This document shows, piece after piece, positions 11,575 through 22,045 of a stretch of DNA of 64,000 nucleotides. Position numbers and translations under genes: made by a program. Position 1 is the first letter of the stretch; every line of letters begins with the position of its first letter. A model generated the notes under the pieces. It was given only the letters and a program-made list of their open reading frames with translations, was not told the origin of the DNA and searched no databases. The DNA lies in contig JANFOG010000004.1 in NCBI GenBank assembly GCA_024336345.1, positions 1 through 64,000 of the forward strand, written 5' to 3'. Origin of the DNA: Mariannaea sp. PMI_226 (taxonomy: Eukaryota > Ascomycota > Sordariomycetes > Hypocreales > Nectriaceae).

Positions 11575-12244
11575 GGTTGTTGGGCAACTCAATCCCGAGA
11601 GTCTTTGGGGTGAGACCAGACAGCCTAGCAGGTGTAACAAGACGCGCTCAACTGGTTGTCACGATACTCGCCACCAATTTTGTTACTGTCACTGATTTTC
11701 ACAGCACTAAATTGTATTGTAATGAGTTGAAGTTCTGAGGATTAGATATAACGTCCAGGCTTTACTACAGTGCGGAGTCTCCGACCTCAGTTGCGATGCC
11801 GGCTGCGTGCCTCAGCTCTCCACCTCGGGATCTGCACCCCGCAGTGCACCCCGCAGCTGACTAATTCATCATTCAGCGTCATGACGGAATCCCTCATTGC
11901 AGCATCCATGGCTCTCCCGAACGCCTGAGAGAAATGTCAATACGTATATTCAAAGAGATTCCGCTAGCTCTAAGACCGGTCACTACCCGCAGTCAATTGC
12001 CAATAATAACCCCCATGGCTCGCATGAAGCTGTGCTAGGTGGTAGGTACCGGCTCCGACATCCCCGAGTTTCTTACCCAGATTGGCAGTTCTATGCAAGC
12101 CACATCTAGTTGGCACGAGTTCGCTAGGATTCTCATTGGTGCGCGCCCTGGCGGGTATTTTAGTGTCGGCTCTCAATCGGCCGACCCTTGACCACGAGGG
12201 AGGTTGGGAGGTTAGTTTCGATTAGTTTTCATGCGGAACGTAGA

Positions 12245-12289
12245 GTCAAGAATATAGGTGTGACGATGAATGACTTCTCTCAGACTACC
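12245..12289. repeat. Dispersed 45 bp repeat, copy 1
   Basis: GTCAAGAATATAGGTGTGACG and the following 24 bases recur at 23432-23476 with a handful of changes. It is likely a fragment of a larger, otherwise lost repeat. Confidence 0.5.
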
Positions 12290-12659
12290 TAACTCTCCGA
12301 GACCGGCTATACGAAGAGACTCGAGGTATCTGTAAGTCTCATCTACGGAAAAATTGACTCCCCGCAACAGGTTTCTTTCCGATCACAGACCTGTAATGGG
12401 CGAAGCGATTGGAGGTTGACTGATTCATAGGAGCCGGGCCAGGGCATCTTTTTCATTGTTTGAGGTTCTGGGATATTTGCAGAACAGGGACATAAACTTG
12501 GGAATGCATCACTTGATTGCAGCCAAGATGTCGGTAGTTCAAGACGCAGCAGATGCGAGTCAGCGGAGCCAACTTCCGGCCTGGGCTAAAAAAAGTTGGT
12601 CCGGTTCTGCATCACTAGCAGTGGAGTCTTGCATCTGGCCACACATACGGATGTAGAAA

Positions 12660-12682
12660 CCCCCCCCCCCCCCCCCCCCCCC
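12660..12682. repeat. Poly-C tract (C23)
   Basis: An uninterrupted run of 23 C. A similar C21 tract lies at 53352-53372. Exact lengths of such runs are prone to assembly error. Confidence 0.9.
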
Positions 12683-13130
12683 AAGCCGTTGGAATCGGGG
12701 CGCGCTGTCGCCCTCCAGAATCCGGGGAGAGAGCGCCGCTCAATGAATGCGTAAAGGTGCCAATTGGTGTCGCCTGATACCTACCTCCACACGTGTTTTC
12801 CCGTATGGTCAGACCGCTAAACCATCCGCAGAGAGCCATCCGCAGAGAGCGGGGGTGCCCATGGGGAACGGCTAGCGTGGACCATCTGCGGATCTTCTGC
12901 GGACCGCTGCCACGGGGTGGATGGCTTGAGGAGACCTTCAATCTGAATACTAATATTCCTGACTGCCCCCTTGACTCCTGACAACGAATGGTTCGTACAG
13001 TTAACCATCTGCAACTCTGCATCATAGTCTTGAACCTGGCCTGGCTCCTTCATTGACGAGACTTGCCAATCATCTTTCTTCCATCTTTGCTCCTCGTAGA
13101 GGAACAAAGCAAGTCGTTGACACCATCACC

Positions 13131-14982
13131 ATGGACTCGGAAAAGGCACAGCATGCCGAGATTGCTGGTACCAATGTGGTCAAGCAGGTCTCGGCGGATG
13201 ATGATGCCGCCGTCCGCCTGGACGACGCCGTCCTGGAGAAGATGGCCAACACCGTGGACAACATCGCCATCATCACTCAGGATGCCCACCAAGCTGCCGA
13301 CTTTGAGAAGGCCATGACGATTCGTCAGGCCATTCGCATGTACCCCAAAGCCATCTTCTTCTCCATGATTCTGTCACTGTCTCTGATCATGGAGGGCTAC
13401 GACACCTCCCTACTCGGCAGCTTCTTTGGGTACCCGTCGTTCCAAAAGAAATTCGGCGAAGGCCCTCTCAAGGATGGGTCATACCAGTTGACGGCATCGT
13501 GGCAGTCGGGCTTGCAGAACGGTGTGCAAGTCGGCGAGATCCTTGGCCTGTGGGTCGCTGGGTCTCTCGCCGAGCGTTACGGTTATAAGAAGACCATGCT
13601 TGGCTCGCTGATCATGATGATCCTCGTCATCTTCATGATGTTCTTTGCTCAGAACCTTGCGATGCTCATGGTCGGCGAGATTCTCTGCGGCTTTCCTTGG
13701 GGCGCGTTCCAGACGCTGACCACCACGTACGCTGCCGAAATCAGCCCACCAGCTCTGCGACCGTACCTTACGACATACAATAACATGTGTGTAAGTATCA
13801 GGTTTTTCTGCAGTCTTTTCCCGTTTTGCACCAGGTTGGTGGCTAACATTTTTCGGTGATGAAGTGGGTTATGGGACAAACCATCTCCGCCGGTGTCCTT
13901 CGCGGGCTGCTGAATCGCGACGACGAATGGGGTTGGAGAATCCCTTACGCAATACAATGGATTTGGCCGATTCCCATTATTATCGGTGTCCTCTTTGCGC
14001 CAGAGGTATGATGACCTATTGAAGCGCCGTATTCAATATCACTTACTGACTTCTGTGTTCACAGTCCCCTTGGTGGCTAGTCCGCAATGACAGAATCGAG
14101 GAAGCGAAGCAAGTCCTGCGTAGCCTCGTCAGCGCAAGCGACACGGAATACGACGTTGACCGCAATGTCGCCATGATGATCCATACAAATGCGCATGAAA
14201 TGGCTGTCAGCGCGGGCACTTCGTACAAGAACTGCTTCACCGGTGTTGACTTGCGTCGGACAGAGATCACCTGTGTCGTCTGGGTTATCCAGGTTACCTG
14301 CGGCATCTGGTTTGGCGGCAACGTCATCTACTTCCTTCAGCAGGCCGGCTTTGACCCGGAGCAGTCTTTCAACTTTGGCCTCGGCCATAATGCTGTGGGC
14401 TTCTTTGGAACAATCTGCGCTTGGTGGGTCATGGAACACGTTGGGCGGCGCACCTTGTATCTCTGGGGTCTAGCTATCATGTTTATCATTCTTGTGATCA
14501 TCGGGTTTCTGGGCATTCCAAAATCCTCCGACTCCATTGCCTACGCCTCCGGAGCCCTTCTCTATGTCTTTACGTTTACCTACGATATTACGGTTGGCCC
14601 CGTCTGCTACTGCCTGGTTGCAGAGCTTCCCTCTACCCGCCTGCGCATCAAGACTGTCGCAATGGCACGAAACGCCTACAACATTGCCAGCATCGTCGCC
14701 AACTTCCTCAACAATCCAATTCTCAACCCCACAGCATGGAACCTTCGTGGCAAGGGTGGCTTCATCTGGTGTGGATTTGCCCTTGCCTCTTGGGTTTGGG
14801 CCTACTATCGTTTGCCTGAACCGAAGGGGCTCAGCGCTGGTCAACTAGATGTGTTGTTCGAGCGCAAGGTCTCGGCGCGCAAGTTCCATAAAGTCGAGGT
14901 TGACGAGTTCCGCTCCAACAATCTGAAGGTGGAATTGATTTCGGAAGACTTGGCCAAGACCACTTCTGAGAAGCAGGGATAA
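13131..14982 (+). CDS. MFS sugar porter, maltose/alpha-glucoside permease-like
   Basis: Three exons: 13131-13790, 13865-14005 and 14065-14982, giving 572 residues. Introns of 74 and 59 bp have GTAAGT and GTATGA donors, CTAAC and CTGAC branch sites and AG ends, and both are phase 0. The start is the ATG in CACCATGG. After a hydrophilic N-terminus of about 70 residues come 12 hydrophobic segments with sugar-porter signatures: DTSLLGSFFGYPSFQ, LAERYGYKKT, PESPWWLVR (spanning the second intron), EHVGRRTLYLWG and a PEPKGLS end. This set resembles fungal maltose and general alpha-glucoside proton symporters. It sits at the plasma membrane and would feed the intracellular GH31 enzyme encoded divergently upstream. 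No regulator gene lies beside it. Confidence 0.93.
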
Positions 14983-15214
14983 GAGAGTAGCCAATGAGCA
15001 ATTGGCATATAGGTGTGCGACCTCGTATACTTCTATTACACTTCCTTCTATTAAACTTACTTAGAAATATTACACCTACCTGCATGTTTATTGAGTTGAA
15101 GCTTCAGACATGATTCCAATCCTTCTATTTCACGACAGTTCTGTGCTCGAAGGCCAATCGCATTGGCTAATGCGTATTCAAAGCCGCCATGAAAAGTACA
15201 TGGCCAAGCTTTCT

Positions 15215-15463
15215 GCCTTTCGGAACGAAAAGTCCTACATAGTAGTACCGCGCAACTACACAAAACACCTTCCACCACATAAGGGTCCACTTTTACAATT
15301 TTCAGTAATATCATGTAAATATTATATAATCTATTTTAAATTGCCTTTCGAAAATACTCATATTTTTATTAGGGCTAAGGGTTGAGGGTAAGGGGGTAGT
15401 AAAGAAAGATGACGTCCTCTTTACCCTTAACTTTTAGCTTTAGCTTTCTTTCTTCCGAAAGGC
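15215..15463. repeat. MITE-like inverted-repeat element, copy 1
   Basis: Bounded by GCCTTTCGGAA at 15215 and its exact reverse complement TTCCGAAAGGC at 15453-15463. A second copy at 55457-55727 has the same termini with one change. Shared interior includes CCGCGCAACYACACAAAACACC. Similarity continues past the right terminus through GTAATGCAGCAGCAT...AGCTGCGGTGCGCAT to about 15505, so the true boundary may be wider. There is no coding capacity. Confidence 0.65.
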
Positions 15464-15736
15464 TCTGGTAATGCAGCAGCATAGCTGCGGTGCGCATTTC
15501 CCTGTTTAATCTAGACCACGTAACATTTAACCGACCCACAACTTCCCAAGATAATGGTTGAACCCTTAATTCCGTTGCGTCCATGATGTAGCCGTTGTTC
15601 ATGGGCATACTCCTTGTTGTCGACCATTCTTAGCGTTTCTCGCCAACTAGCGATGTCCTACACGGCCGCTGAAACGTCAAGTAGCAGATGGCTAGCTAGC
15701 TTGTCTGCTGCCCCATGGGGTTCCTCAGTGATTGCC

Positions 15737-16115
15737 AGAACTTCCCCGCACCAATAACTTCACTTCTGAAGGCTCGGTTCCGTCATCCCCGGACTCGTAT
15801 TTCCCGAGCCCAGCAGGGGTTCCCCCCCGCAGCATCTGGGGAAGCCAAGAGGATGCTCTCTCCTCGGCTAGATCCTATTATGGAGAAAAGTGCCCTCTTT
15901 GTTCTAATTAGTTTAAGATGGCAACTTGAACTTGCTCACACTAATAACTTCACTTCTGAAGGCTCGGTTCCGTCATCCCCGGACTCATATTTCCCGAGCC
16001 AAGCAGGGGTTCCCGCCCGCGGCATCTGGGGGAGCCAAGAGAATGCTCTCTCCTTGGTTAGATCTTACTATGGAGAAAAGTGACCTCTTTGCTCTGGATT
16101 TATCGAAGATGGCAA
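15737..16115. repeat. Two-copy tandem duplication, 190 bp period
   Basis: The unit holding TAATAACTTCACTTCTGAAGG starts near 15755 and again near 15945, 190 bp apart. Both copies include TCCGTCATCCCCGGACTC, AGCAGGGGTTCCC, GCATCTGGG and TATGGAGAAAAGTG. The copies are about 90% alike by eye. Two frames are partly open across it but end in stops, so it may be a duplicated piece of a dead gene. Confidence 0.7.
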
Positions 16116-16414
16116 CTGAGAACGCTTCGGCTCCAGACTCAGAGCTCGACATTTCATCCAGATGGCCAAGTGTCAGCTTTGCAGCTCCGGCTCCGCGATC
16201 CCCAGTGTCGTAGCAGCCCCATGTAGGTGTGAATATCTTCGCGTGCTGACTGCAATGCGGGCTCCATCACGTGTGCATCGCTCCAACTTCTTCAACAAGG
16301 GGATATTGCGGACATAAAACTAGAATGTTTGCCAGAGTTGCGAGCCATCCTCACAGAGCATTGGACACCAGCGGTCTTCTCTACTGATAGCATCGTCGTC
16401 ATCGCTGCACAACC

Positions 16415-18376
16415 ATGAAATCCCTTCCGACTCTCCTCGCTTCTCTTCTCTTGCTAGGAGGCATTGTCTCCGGAGCGGCTACAACTTATAAGGCTCCACC
16501 AAAGCCCTCGCGGGGCAAAGATGTGACCAAGGTCAACGACCGCACATGGAAGATCAACTCCGATGCTCGTGAACACAGAATTGACTTCCATCTCACCAAT
16601 GGCACTGTATTTGTGCTCGACTCTACCAATGGCAGCTATGTCTTGCCCGCCGACCCGTCTACAGAAGGCGTCAAGGGAAGCGGACGAGCCTGGTGGCTTC
16701 CTGCCAATGCCTCGTCTGACTCACAAGAATCCTCATATATGTTCACAGCAAATGGGCCTATCACTGCGCGCTGCGAGAATACCACTTGGGCGTGCAATAT
16801 TGAGATCTCGTCCTCCTCAGCTATGGTGACCGCGCACCGGGCTAGGCCACACGCAGATGTCCGTGGCGACGAGTTCACCTTCGACTTTGACGGTTCAGAC
16901 GACTTGGCAGATGCGTTGGCAGGGCTGTATTGGACATCAATGCTGCCCATGGTTGTCGAGCACACGCGGGCCAAAGACTACCCAATCTCCGAAGGGTTTG
17001 TCATTAGCACGTTGGCCAGCCAATACAGCGGCACCTACCCAGATGTCGACCACGAGTTCCAGATCAAAGGGCGGGTTGCCATCGGCAGCGATCTCGACTT
17101 GAGCGTCGTGCAACGAATGATTGAGCTCGAGCTGAAACTGGCACGCGAGGACTTCTGCGGGCTGTGGAGGACGCCCTGTGCTCTGCAGCCTGATGGAGCG
17201 AGAGAGTACAATGTCCGTAGAAACAGCGAGGATGGAAAGACCAACGCCGTCATGTTTCTTGTCAGTGGCAATGTGGAAATGCTCCAGTCCATCTGGCTCT
17301 ACGTTGCACGAACCAAAGACATGGACTGGCTGGCGAAAAACATTGACGACATCGAAATGTCGGCTTGGGGCATTGAGGAATACATTGACACCGAAGGACG
17401 TCTGTGGAGTGATGTGTACTATGAGGACCAGGTCATGAAGGACGGCCGCGAGACCATGTCCGCGGCTCTCGCAGCCAACTCGTTTGGGCTTCTGGCCGAG
17501 CTCGAGACGCTCCTGGGTCGGTCCAACAAGGCCAAGCACTACCTTGAGCTCAAGTCGCAGCTAAGCAAGGCAATTTCAGAGCCTCTACCAAAGGGATACT
17601 GGGATCCGTCTGTTGGCCGATACATCGATTGGGTCGATCGTAATGGCTGGGCACACGATCATATACATCTTCTGGCCAACATCTTGCCTGTCATGTTTGG
17701 TATGGCCAGCGACAATCAGACCACCAGCGTCATGGACATGATTGAGGCGGAGATGGACGAGTTCCAGCGCTTCCCTACCTTCCTGTCGGCCCGTATTCAG
17801 GACTACAACAGCACCGAGATTGGTGACGGCGGACCATACGACCTTTGCGCCGCGGGTCGCTACTGGTGCTGGGACGCAGCATTCTGGTCCTGGCGTAAGA
17901 ACCGTGGCATGTTGCGCCAGCAACTCAAGGCGGTGGCCGATATGGCTCGCTCAGAAGATTATATTATGGGAGAGCGATATGACATGGACCATGTTTACTA
18001 TGTTGACGGCAGCCCCTGGCATGGCGCTGCTCACTATTACGAGTATCCCTGCGTGTACACATGGGTGATGATGCACGACTACATTGGCGTGCAGCCCTCT
18101 CTCAAAGCAGATGTCTTGTTGGCTCCGCGCCTCGCCGACACAGGCACCGTGACGCTGAAGCAGTCGGCGTACGAGCTAAGCTACAAGTATGGCAAGAATG
18201 GATTCGAGCTCCATAACTTGGCGAAAAGCGAACGGTCATTCCAGCTTGATCTGTCCGCTCTATACCAAAAAGCTGGCCCTATGACTATCACAACTGGTCG
18301 TACCTCAGGGGCATTCAAAGATGGTTCGATAGTGAAGCTTGGTGCGGGAGCAAGCCTGAAGATTGATATCCAATAG
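16415..18376 (+). CDS. Secreted six-hairpin glycosidase-like protein
   Basis: An intronless 653-residue protein. Residues 1 to about 20 form a signal peptide (MKSLPTLLASLLLLGGIVSG), followed by a beta-rich N-terminal part (about 25-150) and a helical part with aromatic and acidic motifs of the (alpha/alpha)6-barrel type: GYWDPSVGRYIDW, YWCWDAAFWSW, YDMDHVYYVDG, GAAHYYEYPCVYTWVM. This arrangement is shared by several families (GH63, GH78, GH65 and GH94 relatives), and I cannot assign one with confidence. Several N-x-S/T sites fit secretion. Its position next to the sugar permease and GH31 enzyme suggests it releases a sugar outside the cell for uptake. Catalytic residues are not assigned. Confidence 0.8.
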   Translation: MKSLPTLLASLLLLGGIVSGAATTYKAPPKPSRGKDVTKVNDRTWKINSDAREHRIDFHLTNGTVFVLDSTNGSYVLPADPSTEGVKGSGRAWWLPANASSDSQESSYMFTANGPITARCENTTWACNIEISSSSAMVTAHRARPHADVRGDEFTFDFDGSDDLADALAGLYWTSMLPMVVEHTRAKDYPISEGFVISTLASQYSGTYPDVDHEFQIKGRVAIGSDLDLSVVQRMIELELKLAREDFCGLWRTPCALQPDGAREYNVRRNSEDGKTNAVMFLVSGNVEMLQSIWLYVARTKDMDWLAKNIDDIEMSAWGIEEYIDTEGRLWSDVYYEDQVMKDGRETMSAALAANSFGLLAELETLLGRSNKAKHYLELKSQLSKAISEPLPKGYWDPSVGRYIDWVDRNGWAHDHIHLLANILPVMFGMASDNQTTSVMDMIEAEMDEFQRFPTFLSARIQDYNSTEIGDGGPYDLCAAGRYWCWDAAFWSWRKNRGMLRQQLKAVADMARSEDYIMGERYDMDHVYYVDGSPWHGAAHYYEYPCVYTWVMMHDYIGVQPSLKADVLLAPRLADTGTVTLKQSAYELSYKYGKNGFELHNLAKSERSFQLDLSALYQKAGPMTITTGRTSGAFKDGSIVKLGAGASLKIDIQ

Positions 18377-19877
18377 TCTCAGTAGGAACTCGAGAATAGC
18401 ACAAAACTCTACCTTTGTGGATAAAATCTAGTCTCCGCATACATTAGTTCGTTCTACCTTTATGTAGTGAGTATTTCTTTCTGTTTGCTACAACCAGAGC
18501 CCTAGAAAGCATAACATTAGTAATTTACATTTTGGTTAACACTTTAAAACCGTTCTTTAATGTATTAATATATTAATATATTATTAACATTAATATTATA
18601 AATATAGTATAATATACTCCTTTAGTATTTTAAGGGGGTTAGTAACTCTAGGGTAAGATATTAACTTAAATAATAATAATAATAATATATTATTTATTTA
18701 TATATTTTTTTAATTAATATTATATAGTAAAAATTATACTTTAAAACTAAATTTATAATTTTTAATAAAAGTCTTAATAATTATATTATAAGTTAAAGAT
18801 AAATAGATTTTCTATTTATCTTTTTAAGTTATTTATAATGAAGAAGGAGGCAATACCCACTTGACTAATAGACCAAAAAGATCCAGCAATAATCACAATA
18901 ATAGCATTATTCTATTGCCTTATACCTATATATAACGGTTCCCCGTAACACTAACGGTTTTCCCCGTTACAAGCACAGTGACGACAGAATTAAATGACTT
19001 TTCATAGGCATGAAAACTGATAGCGGAAATGGCGGAGAGCGTTTGAACCATATTTTCTTTTGAGTGGTATTGCTACGTCAACGTTGTTAATCCCAAAAAC
19101 TTTGGCCTTCTCTTGTACCACCCTACATGCGGTCACGCAATCGGCCCAAATGGCCTACCAGATGAAAGAGAATCCATCCATTCTCACGCAAATCACGCAA
19201 TAGCTCCGCAGAAATTAGCAATCGCCGTATAACTGCGTCCTCCAAGTCAGAAGCAGGCCCAACATTCAGAAAGCTATTGCGATTGGCGTTCAAGCCCTCT
19301 TTGTTTCCTTCGGTCAATGATTGGTCAACTGACAGACCTGATGATTTTCATGTGCTATAAACAACAGGTTTGCTTTAAGTGGTCATCATCCTGCATTAGT
19401 ACACCATCATAAGCTGTATACGAGCTTACGGCTGAACGTAGCATTGTCCACGGAGCAGCCTGATTTGCTGTGTGAAGTCCATTCCATGCAAGCCAAGGAT
19501 CCAGGCCGCTCGTTCCGTTCTATCAAAATGACTATTGGATTTTACGTAGGTAAAGCTTCGCCAACAAAGTCAAACCTCAGCGAATCAAGTAAATTGGGCG
19601 CGATGGCGTGCAACTGTGCGTCTTGACGTGCAACTGGGCGCGCTCTGATACCTTTCACGACTCTTACATCCACTTACTCGACATAGTCGGAGGAATTATC
19701 TTTTGAGGGCATAAGGGAATGGCTCAGCAACATCTTGTGTATAAATATGGCCTTGCCCTTGTCAGTCTACCAGCAGTTGAGCCCTCGACACGCTAGACTC
19801 AAACATAACTGACAGCACTTTTAAATCACGAACCCTCTTCACATCACATATCTCAGCTTGTTAGCCCATCCTGCAAA
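18377..19877. other. Gene-free stretch with an AT-rich core
   Basis: From about 18530 to 18850 the sequence is extremely AT-rich (runs of TTAATA and AATAATAAT), a RIP-type island without a recognisable source element. The rest has normal composition; the last 150 bases are the promoter of the Thr/Lys-repeat gene. No gene is supported. Confidence 0.6.
19740..19747 (+). promoter_or_regulatory. TATA box of the Thr/Lys-repeat gene
   Basis: TATAAATA lies 138 bp upstream of the ATG. The same octamer precedes the genes at 24890 and 29972 at similar distances. Confidence 0.5.
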
Positions 19878-20288
19878 ATGAAGCTCCTTACACTTGTGGC
19901 ATCCTTCCTTTCCATTTCAATGGTTCTTGCTGTCCCTGGTGATTACTATGGAAACACCAAAACTGTGACTGTGACGGACACTGTCACCAAAACGATCAAG
20001 AAACCCCCGGTCACGATCACCAAAACAGACACGGTCACCAAGACAATCAGGAAACACCCGGTAACGATCATTAAAACGGACACTGTCACGGACACGATCA
20101 CCAAAACGATCAAGAAACGGCCCGTCACCGTCACAAAAACAGAAACTGACACAATCACCAAAACAATCAAGAAACCGCCTGTTACGATCACCGCAACGGT
20201 CACAAAGCCGCCGAAGACTATTACAAAAACGGAGACAATAACCAAAACAATCACAAAATACGGGAAGCCCCCCTATTATGGAAATTGA
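19878..20288 (+). CDS. Secreted Thr/Lys-repeat protein
   Basis: A 136-residue intronless protein. MKLLTLVASFLSISMVLAV is a signal peptide. The mature part is almost entirely made of 17-20 residue repeats of the form TDTVTKTIKKPPVTITK, four clear copies plus a degenerate end, bracketed by DYYGN at the start and PPYYGN at the end. It has no cysteine. Alternating Thr with Val/Ile would favour extended beta structure, and the Lys-Lys-Pro-Pro breaks recur regularly. It could be a cell-wall or surface protein or an effector; dense Thr would allow O-mannosylation. No known family is recognised. Codons within the repeats differ at silent positions, so the repeats look old and maintained. Confidence 0.8.
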   Translation: MKLLTLVASFLSISMVLAVPGDYYGNTKTVTVTDTVTKTIKKPPVTITKTDTVTKTIRKHPVTIIKTDTVTDTITKTIKKRPVTVTKTETDTITKTIKKPPVTITATVTKPPKTITKTETITKTITKYGKPPYYGN

Positions 20289-20432
20289 GGAGGTGTGTGG
20301 TAACTTCCAAACCGCTTCAACTTTTAGCAGCAACTGACATTTTAGAGGAAATTCATACCTGAAGTAGGTAGCTACCGCGAGTTAAAGGGACTAAGTATTT
20401 TTAGTGAGGTTTTAGATGCTTCTGGATACAAG

Positions 20433-20620
20433 ATATAAACACCACTCTCCTTTAGTTTGGCCTCGGAATGGAATACTAATTGCTTAATGGCAATTATATT
20501 AAACCTTCGTTTTACTACATTCATTTATATAAACACCACTCTCTTTTAGTTTGGCCTCAGAATGGAATACTAATTGCTTAATGGCAATTATATTAAATCT
20601 TTGTTTCGCTACATTCATTT
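20433..20620. repeat. Two-copy tandem duplication, 94 bp period
   Basis: ATATAAACACCACTCTC begins at 20433 and again at 20527, and both copies continue through GGAATGGAATACTAATTGCTT. The few differences are mostly C/T or G/A transitions. Confidence 0.8.
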
Positions 20621-20744
20621 ATGTGATTATACTATAGGCAATTTAGTAATTGCAAGGCGATATGGTTTGGCCTTCTTTTGAAGCGATATGACCTCAGTAA
20701 ATTATGGGGGAGGAGGCTTTGGTGGCTTCTTGGTCTTGGAGGTT

Positions 20745-22045
20745 TGTTAGTCATTAGATGAGCCGTCTCGACATTCATATCCCCTTCGTAGTGGATTAAT
20801 CGGCCTGGATCGACCTTCCCGCAATAGAGATACATGGCTTTGTGTTTCCTGCCATAGAAGGCTTCACTCCCGAGGCTTCAGATGACGACGCTGGCATGAT
20901 TCTTTACCTCCTGCACCATGGACTCCATCCGATCGACGTAGGCACGCTCCCACACAGGGTTATCTGAGGTCAATTCAGCGGCCCTTCCAAAGCCAAGTCT
21001 TTCCTCTAACCAAAGTCCATTGACCTTGGGATATCCATTGGCCGTGCCACAGCGTCATAGAAGCCATGACCCAGAGTCCCAGCTCATCACACAAGTCGAG
21101 AAGTTTGGGGTTGTTCGGTTGGTGGGAGCATCACAAGGCATTTATGTTCCTTCATGACGATCTCTCTTTATGAACTCCATAGGCACAGCTCGACCAAAGA
21201 GCGGGTGGTGCTCGTGTCGGTTCACACCGCGCAGCTGTATGGGTACTCCATTGACCGTCATGAGCTCGTTGATCAACTCGACTTTCCGGAAGCCGATGCG
21301 TTGTTGTACTGTGTAAGGCTTGCCTGAAGGATTTTGCAACGAGAGCTCTACTTGGTACAGGTAGGGCGTTTCGGCCGTCCATTTCTGCGGCTCTTGGACG
21401 CCCAAGCTCAGTTCCACCTTGCCATCTCCTGTTACGGTCGCTTCTGTCGCGCCAATCACGGCGCCTCCGTTCTTGGACAGCTCATATAAATTTAAAGCTA
21501 CTGTGCCACTTTGTTTAGCTAGCACATCAACTGTCGGTTGCAGAGTTGCATTTCTGTATTGTGCATCGAGATCTGTACGAGTAAGCCAGTCCTCAATGCG
21601 AGTCTATTTGGGGACAGTGATGAGGTGGACGTCGCGGAAAATGCCTATAATCTATTAGTGATCTCTTCTTAGTTATCACAAGGTCTTCACCTACTGGACA
21701 GCCACCACTGGTCTTGGTCTTTAATATATGTTCCATCCCACCACTGGTACACCCTGACCCAGACTTCGTTGGGTCCGTCGCGATGAGCGTGCTCAGTGGC
21801 GTCGAATTCGGAAGTGTTTCTCGAGCCTTGCGCATATTCAACCAACACCTTGTTGACCCAAACGTAATACGCACTATCAACTCCATCAAAGCGGAGCCAT
21901 AGCTGGCTTTCTACGCTCTACGTTGAGGGTATGTAAAACCCTCTTCGGTATATTCCAGTTGTACCAAGGATAGCCATGACCCTGAAGCTGCCAGTGACCA
22001 GGTACAACCAGCTTTCCCCATTTCGGCGAATCTTGTTAGAATAAG
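20745..22045 (-). pseudogene. Broken GH2 beta-galactosidase (LacZ type)
   Basis: Fragments in order on the minus strand, in shifting frames: GKLVVPGHWQLQGHGYPWY, then FDGVDSAYYVWVNKVLVEYA, DQDQWWLSS, FRDVHLITVPK, a 127-residue open stretch at 21142-21525 with GVNRHEHHP, then NNPKLLDLCDELGLWVM and VIWSLGSEAFYG, ending near GRLIHYEGD. These are landmarks of LacZ-type GH2 enzymes (sugar-binding domain, Ig-like domain, TIM barrel). The acid/base Glu of the WSLGNE motif remains but its Asn is Ser. Frameshifts and stops are present, the N-terminus is short, and the rest of the barrel and the C-terminal domains are missing. It is a dead gene. Confidence 0.85.

Larger units (their letters stand above)
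11575..13130. other. Intergenic region between divergent GH31 and permease genes
   Basis: This is the shared upstream region of the two divergent sugar genes. It contains a C23 tract at 12660-12682 and a roughly 45 bp dispersed repeat at 12245-12289. The near-duplicate ATCCGCAGAGAGC occurs twice at about 12825-12855. No gene is supported; the open frames seen here lack recognisable features. Confidence 0.6.
14983..16414. other. Intergenic stretch with a MITE-like repeat and a tandem duplication
   Basis: It holds the inverted-repeat element at 15215-15463 and the 190 bp tandem duplication at 15737-16115. The remainder, about 16200-16414, is the probable promoter of the following secreted glycosidase. 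No separate gene is supported. Confidence 0.6.

Noticed and set aside
19946..20254. Antisense Val/Ile/Phe-rich open frame over the Thr/Lys-repeat gene
   Set aside because: It is the complement of the repeat tract; only the plus-strand frame has a signal peptide and TATA box.
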